Position numbers and translations under genes: made by a program | Notes under the pieces: generated by a model | Database searches by the model: none | What the model was told of the DNA's origin: nothing | Seen by the model: only the letters and a program-made list of their open reading frames with translations | In this document: positions 1 to 4,967 of the stretch, piece after piece | Layout: the number at the start of each line of letters is the position of its first letter | How positions within the stretch are numbered: the stretch's first letter is position 1 | Assembly (NCBI GenBank): GCA_016200785.1 | Contig: JACQED010000230.1 | Coordinates: 1-8,803, forward strand | From: Chloroflexota bacterium | Lineage (GTDB): Bacteria; Chloroflexota; Anaerolineae; Anaerolineales; JACQED01 | Direction of reading: 5' to 3' | Length of the DNA: 8,803 bases

Positions 1-297
1 AAGTGGGGCCGCCCCGGCTTCGACATCGGCATCGGCCTCAACACCGGCGAAGCCTTCGTGGGAACCATTGGCTCGCTCAAGCGTCTCAACTACACGTGCA
101 TCGGCGACACGGTCACCCTGTCCTCGCGCATTCAGAATCTCACGAAGGATTTGAGGGCGCCGGTGCTGTTGAGCGATTCGACCTACGAGAGGGTCAAAGA
201 CGAGTTCGTCGCAGAGTATCGCGACTCGCGGCAGGTCAAGGGCCGCAATCAAGCCGTTGACCTCTACGAGTTGATCGGCCCGAGGGAACAGAAGTGA
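1..297 (+). CDS. Class III adenylate/guanylate cyclase, C-terminal fragment
   Basis: The reading frame is open from the first base and ends at TGA 295-297, so the gene is truncated by the window start and only 98 codons are seen. The visible part is the C-terminal half of a class III nucleotidyl cyclase catalytic domain, which makes cAMP or cGMP from ATP or GTP. Recognisable family elements, in order, are IGIGLNTGEAFVG (the usual IGIxxxTGxxxxG strand-turn), GSLKRLNYTCIGDTV, SSRIQNLT and a closing LYELIG strand. The Arg of the transition-state NxxxR motif is present (SSR), but the expected Asn of GDxVN is Thr (GDTVT), which could lower activity. The metal-binding aspartates and any N-terminal sensor or membrane domain lie upstream of the window. 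The next gene is convergent. The family call is secure; substrate and activity are not. Confidence 0.9.
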   Translation, partial: KWGRPGFDIGIGLNTGEAFVGTIGSLKRLNYTCIGDTVTLSSRIQNLTKDLRAPVLLSDSTYERVKDEFVAEYRDSRQVKGRNQAVDLYELIGPREQK

Positions 298-398
298 GTC
301 CTGGGTGACGGCGATTGAGAAACGGATCGTCCCGGTGCGCGGTCAGGCGCAAGCGAAAGAATACGGCAAGGCCCGCCTCGATCTCACCGAGGGCACGG
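298..398. other. Convergent intergenic gap with weak hairpin
   Basis: About 100 bases separate the 3' ends of the cyclase gene (plus) and the large membrane protein gene (minus). The only structure seen is a weak stem, CCTCG at 376-380 with CGAGG at 388-392 and a 7-base loop, six bases beyond the minus-strand stop. There is no T-tract on either strand, so a classical intrinsic terminator is not supported. No gene was found here. Confidence 0.25.
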
Positions 399-2408
399 TC
401 ACTCGCCGGCAGGCTGTATCTCCAGCCAGTCGAACGCGAGGCCGAGCGGACGAGGGTCAAGGCTATCGGGGAGGGTGTCCATTGGCCTCGCAGTTCGATT
501 TATCCGAAAGGCGAGGCGAGTGTAGGGCGTACTGCCGGCCAGGGCTAATCGCGGAATTGTCGCATGAAAAATCGGCGCGCCGGCCTGATCGTGGCCGACG
601 CTGAGTGGGACGGGTTGATCGTTGACGCTCAGACTCAGACTGCGCAAGATGTCGGGGGCCATGCTATAGAGTATGCGGAACGTCACGCTCACGTCGCGTT
701 CGGTCACCAACGGCAGAATGACGGTGGATGTAGTTGCGCTCATCCACTGGAAAGTATCGCCGGCGGGATTGGCTTCTATTCCAAACCAGCCAGCGCCGGG
801 TACGGCCAGGTCGAAATCAAGCCGCACCGATGACATAGACACCTTTCGCACGTCATAAGCCACGACCCGATCAAATCGCTTGCCCGGCTCGATCTGTAGC
901 GCGACCTCGGGCGCGTAGTTGGCGAACGCTTCGCGAAAGCCGGCATCGTCGCTGCCGAAGCCGCAGATTTTTACATCCGGCCAATTGAGTCTGGGACGCC
1001 AGAGATATTCGGTGGGACCGGCTCGCATTGCGAGACCGGCGACCGTGCGAAGTGTGTGGGTGCGCGGATCCATAATGCCTTCGCGGTAGTAGTAGTCGTT
1101 GACCGCCATCACCGCCGGCCAGACTCTCCAGTAGTCCCCCGCGAGAACATCACACTGCGATTCCACCAGCGATTGCGTTTGAGCGCCGATGGTTCGATCC
1201 ATCTCGGAAAATGGCCAGTTGGGAGAGAAGGAATTCCATTCGCGAGCGTTCACGAAGAGCGAGACAGCGGCGACTGTGGCGAGCAGGCCGCGATAGAAAG
1301 TCTTCGAAACTCCACTACGGGCGAAATATGTTACGACGGCGATGATCATCAGAATGAGCAGAAACGACAGATCGGTAAGAAAGGAGCCCCCAAACTGGTT
1401 GAGTACGACCCAACGGGAGCTTGATACAATGAGAACCTCTAAGGCCACGCCTAGAGCCAGATAAGAGAGCAAAGGATTTTTCTGATACCAGGAGGCGGGT
1501 TTGTAGAAAAAGAAGGGAAGAGGGATGAGCACGAGGATCGGCGTGGTGAGTTCGTGATCGATCCAATTCTTGAATAAGCGGGGCAGAGCTATAGGGACGT
1601 TGGCCGCGCCATAGGTGAAGTCAGCCCTTACAGCCGCGCCCGCTTCCAGTATTTGATAGATCGCTAAAGCCAGCCCGAGACTCAGCAAGGGAATGATGCG
1701 GGAGAAGGGCAGATTCAGAGGGAACAGAGGGCCATCCTCTCCGTCGTCGCACCCCTCGCCCGCGACCGCCGGCCGACTGCTCTCCCAGATCAAGCCCAGG
1801 GCGATGGCCGCCAGCGGAACGATAGTGCTCTTGGCTAGGTATATGGCTAGAAAACCGAGAATGAACAATACACAAGCAAGTAGCCATCTGCGCCCACGGT
1901 GGTTTAGTTGCATATAGTATAATTGCGCGCAAGTAAACAGCCCTGCGAAAAACAGAGAGATGCCAAAGAGGCTTACGTGAGCAGCGTTATCGAATAGTCT
2001 GTCCTTGGGCACGGCCAAAGGGAGAAGGAGAGATGCCCACAGGCTGCTCTCGGTCAATGTCATTCTTCTGAATGACAGGAGGCTGGCCCATAACGCGAAT
2101 CCCATCAACAGGGAGAATGAGCAGAGCGTCGAGGTCGCCAGCAAGTTCCAGTACGGGCGATGGATGAAACTGAGCACGAGTGACAGAAAGGCCCCCGAAT
2201 GATCGTACTCCCAGGCAAAGACTGTCCACCGGTATAGGCTCATCAAGGAGTAAAGGACGCTATCGCTGTGATGAAGGGTGTGGAAATCGCCCACATACCA
2301 GATGGCGATGATGAGGCCGAGGAAAAGAGCACTCAGCCCTATATCCCAAAAGGAAAAGAACTGCAACGAACGGCTTTCGGCTGGCGAGGTTGTGTTCGTG
2401 CCCTGCAT
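399..2408 (-). CDS. Large polytopic membrane protein with C-terminal soluble domain, unknown function
   Basis: This is a 669-residue protein starting at ATG 2408 and ending at TGA 399-401. Residues 20 to about 390 contain roughly ten hydrophobic segments (for example about 22-39, 88-112, 145-166, 174-208, 236-254, 288-302, 313-329, 343-362 and 371-386). Between the first and second segments lies a polar loop with HHSDS (46-50), YRW (59-61) and WEYDH (66-70). An acidic loop after helix 1 is reminiscent of GT-C type membrane glycosyltransferases, but no diagnostic motif proves this. Residues about 390-669 are soluble. Their end is rich in alternating hydrophobic positions and finishes FDWLEIQP, suggesting a beta-sandwich outside the membrane. 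The neighbouring RmlD-like reductase and methyltransferase make a role in surface glycan assembly plausible. The start is taken because the next in-frame Met (residue 56) would lose helix 1. The region looks less GC-rich than the copper genes. I do not recognise the exact family. Confidence 0.8.
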   Translation of the reverse strand: MQGTNTTSPAESRSLQFFSFWDIGLSALFLGLIIAIWYVGDFHTLHHSDSVLYSLMSLYRWTVFAWEYDHSGAFLSLVLSFIHRPYWNLLATSTLCSFSLLMGFALWASLLSFRRMTLTESSLWASLLLPLAVPKDRLFDNAAHVSLFGISLFFAGLFTCAQLYYMQLNHRGRRWLLACVLFILGFLAIYLAKSTIVPLAAIALGLIWESSRPAVAGEGCDDGEDGPLFPLNLPFSRIIPLLSLGLALAIYQILEAGAAVRADFTYGAANVPIALPRLFKNWIDHELTTPILVLIPLPFFFYKPASWYQKNPLLSYLALGVALEVLIVSSSRWVVLNQFGGSFLTDLSFLLILMIIAVVTYFARSGVSKTFYRGLLATVAAVSLFVNAREWNSFSPNWPFSEMDRTIGAQTQSLVESQCDVLAGDYWRVWPAVMAVNDYYYREGIMDPRTHTLRTVAGLAMRAGPTEYLWRPRLNWPDVKICGFGSDDAGFREAFANYAPEVALQIEPGKRFDRVVAYDVRKVSMSSVRLDFDLAVPGAGWFGIEANPAGDTFQWMSATTSTVILPLVTERDVSVTFRILYSMAPDILRSLSLSVNDQPVPLSVGHDQAGAPIFHATIPRLALAGSTPYTRLAFRINRTARPMDTLPDSLDPRPLGLAFDWLEIQPAGE

Positions 2409-2447
2409 AAGTCAATCGGCGGATAGAAAGTATACCACCGCACTCCT
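2409..2447. promoter_or_regulatory. Short divergent promoter gap
   Basis: Only 39 bases separate the start codons of two divergent genes, so promoter elements must overlap the coding ends or each other. On the minus strand a TATACT -10-like hexamer lies at 2434-2429, about 20 bases before the minus-strand ATG. The plus strand shows TATACC at 2431-2436. No convincing -35 box is seen at the right distance for either, and neither gene has a clear Shine-Dalgarno sequence. This is a weak call. Confidence 0.25.
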
Positions 2448-3323
2448 ATGAGAGTTTTGATCGTCGGTGCGACCGGCATGCTCGGTCACGTCCTCTTCGA
2501 CTTGGCACGGCGCGTACCCGATCTCGACGTCTACGCGACAGTTCGAAAGCGCGACGAACGAACGCTGACTTTTCTGAACGCCGAGCCGGGGCGAGTATTT
2601 GAGTGCGACCTCGCGGCGATCGAGCAGATCGACCCGGCACTGTACTGTGCGCCAGACATGGTCGTCAACTGTGCCGGGATTGTCAGACATCTCGGCCACA
2701 TCTACAGCCCCGCTGATTTTATCAAAGTCAACGCGCTTGCGCCTCACATTCTGACGGAAGGCTGTGATCGCCGCGGCGCGCGGCTGATTCAACTGAGTTC
2801 CGTCTGTGTCTTTTCCGGCCGGAAAGGGAACTACTGCGAAGATGACTTGCCCGATCCGACGGACTTATACAGCCGGACAAAACTGTTGGGCGAACTTTAT
2901 CAGTCACCGCACCTTACCCTGCGCACCTCGTTCATCGGACGCGAGTCGTTCCGCGAACGCGGATACTTGCTTCTCGACTGGTTTCTGTCCCGGGCGGGTG
3001 ACGTACCCGGCTTCACCGACGCTCGCTGGTCAGGGTTGACGACGCTTGCACTCTCCCGGATCATACTGGAAATGATCCGTACGCCAGAGGTAACCGGCCT
3101 GTTGCACGTGTGCGGCGAAACGGTCAGCAAGTACGATTTGCTGTGCCTCGCTCAGTCAGTGTTTGCCAAGACGGACGTTGTCATCCGACCCGATGGAACA
3201 TACCATTGCGATCGATCCATGCAAAGCACGCGCCTCGCAGGTCTAGGAATCCAGGTGCCGCCGATGAAGCAAATGCTGGTCGAACTGCGGGACTATTATT
3301 CGGCACTGCCCGCGCCACGTTGA
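2448..3323 (+). CDS. RmlD-like NAD(P)-dependent sugar reductase (extended SDR)
   Basis: This 291-residue protein has the length and order of elements of the RmlD/dTDP-4-dehydrorhamnose reductase family, which reduces the 4-keto group of nucleotide sugars with NAD(P)H in the cytoplasm. The N-terminus is a Rossmann strand with GATGMLG (7-13, the GxxGxxG dinucleotide loop). NCAGIV (74-79) and LSSVCVFSG (116-124) follow; the latter contains the catalytic Ser region. Y141 and K145 of YSRTK form the YxxxK active site. ATG 2448 is firmly placed because the Rossmann strand begins at residue 2. The exact substrate is unknown: the YxxxK and Rossmann parts are standard, while the C-terminal substrate-binding half is divergent. 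The gene is divergent from the large membrane protein and is followed 26 bases later by the methyltransferase remnant, so these may belong to one glycan-modification cluster. Confidence 0.85.
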   Translation: MRVLIVGATGMLGHVLFDLARRVPDLDVYATVRKRDERTLTFLNAEPGRVFECDLAAIEQIDPALYCAPDMVVNCAGIVRHLGHIYSPADFIKVNALAPHILTEGCDRRGARLIQLSSVCVFSGRKGNYCEDDLPDPTDLYSRTKLLGELYQSPHLTLRTSFIGRESFRERGYLLLDWFLSRAGDVPGFTDARWSGLTTLALSRIILEMIRTPEVTGLLHVCGETVSKYDLLCLAQSVFAKTDVVIRPDGTYHCDRSMQSTRLAGLGIQVPPMKQMLVELRDYYSALPAPR

Positions 3324-3349
3324 AAATCGCGGCTACGGCTTGCGCTCCG

Positions 3350-4245
3350 GTGACTGACTCCCGACTCTGCCCGGTGCGTCACGGGCGAGCATTTCGGCCA
3401 CTCTATCCGGCCACTCCTCCTTCGGCAACCACTCCGACCTCGCTGTACTTCGACGTAAGTCATGGTCCCATCGTGCGATGCAAAACGTGCGGGCTTGTCT
3501 TCGCTCATCCGCCGCTCACGACGCCGAATGCGTCAGTTGCCTATGGCGAAGCGGAGGCGCGCGAGTATCTAAGCGAATTGGCCGAGCGCGAGAAGCAATT
3601 TGACCGACTCCTCGACGTGGTCGAGCGCTTCACGGCGCGCGGGCGGCTGCTCGACGTGGGAGGCTTCGTCGGCGTCTTTCTAAACGTAGCGCGCATGCGC
3701 GGTTGGCGCGTAACTGGACTGGAGCCACCAGCGTGGGATGCGCGATCGCCCGCGATCGATTCGGGCTAGAAGTGTGGCGCGGCGTGTTGCCCGATGCGCG
3801 AGTCGAGGCCGAGAGCTTCGACGCGGTGACGCTGTGGGACGTGATCGAGCACGTGCCCGACCCCGGCGCTCTGCTGTGGCACTGCGCCCGCGTGTTGCGG
3901 TCCGGCAGCCTCCTCGCCCTGAGCACGCCGGACATCGGCAGTCCATTCGCCCGGCTGACGGGCCGACGCTGGTACGAACTCATCCGCGTCCACCTCTATT
4001 ACTTCTCTCGCTTGACGCTGACTCGTCTGCTGACCGACACCGGTTTTCAGATAAGATACTTGCGCGCTCATCCCCACTATTTCACGTTGGGCCATCTCGC
4101 TCACCGCCTCGCGGCCTATGCGCCGGCGCCCGCCCGCGCCCTCGCCGCGATCCTCACTCCTTTTCCCCGTCTGAGAGCGCGGCTGATCCCGATCAATCTG
4201 TTCGATTGGATCGTCATCGCCGCTGAAAAACCGTCGGGCAGGTGA
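3350..4245 (+). pseudogene. SAM-dependent methyltransferase (Methyltransf_23-like), frameshifted
   Basis: Two overlapping frames together make one class I SAM methyltransferase of about 298 residues. The first part, read from GTG 3350 (a TTG at 3320 overlapping the previous stop is an alternative start), has an N-terminal zinc-ribbon-like stretch with CPV (7-9) and CKTC (44-47). It then carries the SAM-binding loop LLDVGGFVG (100-108) and VTGLEPPAW (121-129), and stops at 3767-3769. The second part continues in the next frame from about 3739 with CAIARDRFGLEV, then LWDVIEHVPDP, RVLRSGSLLALSTPD, and HLYYFSRLTL, ending at TGA 4243-4245. Adding one base near the GGG at 3735-3737 joins the halves with exactly the family spacing. 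The second Cys of the first zinc knuckle is Arg (CPVR). This is either a true pseudogene or a one-base assembly or sequencing error. If it is a pseudogene, a downstream start at ATG 3703 could give a 180-residue fragment lacking the SAM loop. The substrate is unknown. Confidence 0.8.
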
Positions 4246-4308
4246 GCGGGGCCGCGTCGAGCCGGCACCCCTCTGACAAAACTCATATACGACTTATGCA
4301 GAAAATCC

Positions 4309-4337
4309 TTGACGCCCCCCGCCATAAGTGCTAAAAT
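4309..4337 (+). promoter_or_regulatory. Sigma-70-type promoter of the csoR-copZ-copA operon
   Basis: TTGACG (4309-4314) and TAAAAT (4332-4337) are separated by exactly 17 bases, a near-consensus housekeeping promoter. Transcription would begin around 4344-4346, giving a leader of about 70 bases before csoR. The GC-tract operator lies immediately downstream, over the predicted start site. No transcript data are available, so this rests on motif match and context. Confidence 0.65.
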
Positions 4338-4346
4338 CTCGGATAA

Positions 4347-4370
4347 GTACCCCCCCCAGGGGGGAGGGGC
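4347..4370 (+). promoter_or_regulatory. Probable CsoR operator (G/C-tract inverted repeat)
   Basis: After GTA there is a run of eight C (4350-4357), one A, six G (4359-4364), an A and four more G (4366-4369). This forms a C-tract/G-tract dyad centred near 4358. CsoR-family repressors characteristically bind such G/C-tract pseudo-palindromes, and csoR begins 47 bases downstream. Its position just after the -10 box would let bound CsoR block initiation. Cu(I) binding to CsoR would release it, giving autoregulated induction of csoR, copZ and copA. Confidence 0.65.
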
Positions 4371-4416
4371 TGGTGCGGTGCCGGTGATTTGCCCGGCTCT
4401 GGCGGTGAGGACAATC

Positions 4417-4707
4417 ATGAAACAACACAGCGACGCAGCTTCAAAAGAAGACACTCTGCGGCGGCTGAAGAGCATCGCAGGCCACGTCAAGGGCATCGAG
4501 AAGATGGTTGCCGACGACGCCTATTGCATTGACGTGATCAAGCAGGTTCAAGCGGTGCAGGCCGCGCTCAACAAAGTCAGCACCGCCGTGCTCGACGGCC
4601 ACCTGCACTCTTGCCTGACGACCGCCGTGCGCGGCGACGACGCCAAGGAGCGCGAGCGGGTGCTTGAAGAAATCGCCGACGTTTTCGAAATGGCGACGAA
4701 AGTCTAA
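4417..4707 (+). CDS. csoR: CsoR-family copper-sensing transcriptional repressor
   Basis: This is a 96-residue all-helical protein of the CsoR/RcnR/FrmR (DUF156) family. These repressors bind G/C-tract operators as tetramers and release DNA on binding metal. The family core LRRLKSIAGHVKGIEKMV (14-31) is followed by DDAYCIDVIKQ (33-43). The Cu(I) ligand triad is complete: C37, H62 and C66 in the Cys-x(n)-His-xxx-Cys arrangement (HLHSC at 62-66), with Y36 next to the first Cys as in copper sensors. ATG 4417 is chosen because GGTGAGG at 4404-4410 is well spaced and the protein then has the usual family length. A longer version from TTG 4309 would run through the promoter and operator and is rejected. 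It is first in the operon with copZ and copA, which supports copper over formaldehyde or nickel sensing. Confidence 0.93.
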   Translation: MKQHSDAASKEDTLRRLKSIAGHVKGIEKMVADDAYCIDVIKQVQAVQAALNKVSTAVLDGHLHSCLTTAVRGDDAKERERVLEEIADVFEMATKV

Positions 4708-4710
4708 AAG

Positions 4711-4742
4711 AAAACCCCAAATCCCGATTGCAAAATCCAAAC
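4711..4742 (+). repeat. CCAAATCCC-type low-complexity repeat, intergenic copy
   Basis: The csoR-copZ gap starts with AAAACCCCAAATCCC (4711-4725), a 15-base exact match to 7134-7148 inside copA. A related CAAAATCCAAAC follows at 4731-4742. The tract is A/C-rich on this strand and unlike the surrounding GC-rich sequence. It lies just ahead of the copZ ribosome binding site (AAGGAG at 4749-4754). It is probably a member of a dispersed low-complexity repeat family. Confidence 0.55.
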
Positions 4743-4760
4743 TTCAAAAAGGAGTGCAAT

Positions 4761-4967
4761 ATGAGCACCATCACCTACACCATCCCCAACATCTCTTGCG
4801 CGCACTGTATCCACACCATCAAGATGGAAGTGGGCGAACTGCCCGGCATCAAGTCGGTCGAGGGCAGTGAGCAGACCAAAGTCGTGACCATCGGCTATGA
4901 CGATCCGGCGACGAAAGAGCAGATCGAGGCGCTGTTGGCGGAAATTGATTATCCGGTTCAGAAATGA
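4761..4967 (+). CDS. copZ: Copper chaperone CopZ (HMA domain)
   Basis: This 68-residue protein is a single heavy-metal-associated (ferredoxin-like) domain. It binds Cu(I) in the cytoplasm and passes it to CopA and to CsoR. The metal loop is ISCAHC, with the ligands C13 and C16. The residue usually Met two before the first Cys is Ile here. Later parts fit the fold: GELPGIKSVE (helix 1 to strand 2), KVVTIGYDD (strand 3), EQIEALLAEIDYPV (helix 2 and last strand). ATG 4761 has an excellent Shine-Dalgarno sequence, AAGGAG at 4749-4754, six bases upstream. The stop TGA overlaps the copA start as ATGA, so the two are likely translationally coupled. Confidence 0.93.
   Translation: MSTITYTIPNISCAHCIHTIKMEVGELPGIKSVEGSEQTKVVTIGYDDPATKEQIEALLAEIDYPVQK

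Noticed and set aside
2412..2792. A minus-strand open frame overlapping the sugar reductase start.
   Set aside because: It lies opposite the clear Rossmann motif and has no domain character of its own.
3110..3349. A start for the methyltransferase at ATG 3110.
   Set aside because: It would overlap the sugar reductase by over 200 bases in another frame, and the encoded stretch has no family similarity. GTG 3350 or TTG 3320 fits the family N-terminus better.
4246..4308. A terminator after the methyltransferase remnant.
   Set aside because: The GC-rich stretch after 4245 gives only short imperfect stems and no T-tract.
4309..4416. A longer CsoR starting at TTG 4309 (132 residues).
   Set aside because: The extension is Pro/Gly-rich, unlike the family, and covers the predicted -35, -10 and operator. 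ATG 4417 has a good ribosome site and gives the normal family length.
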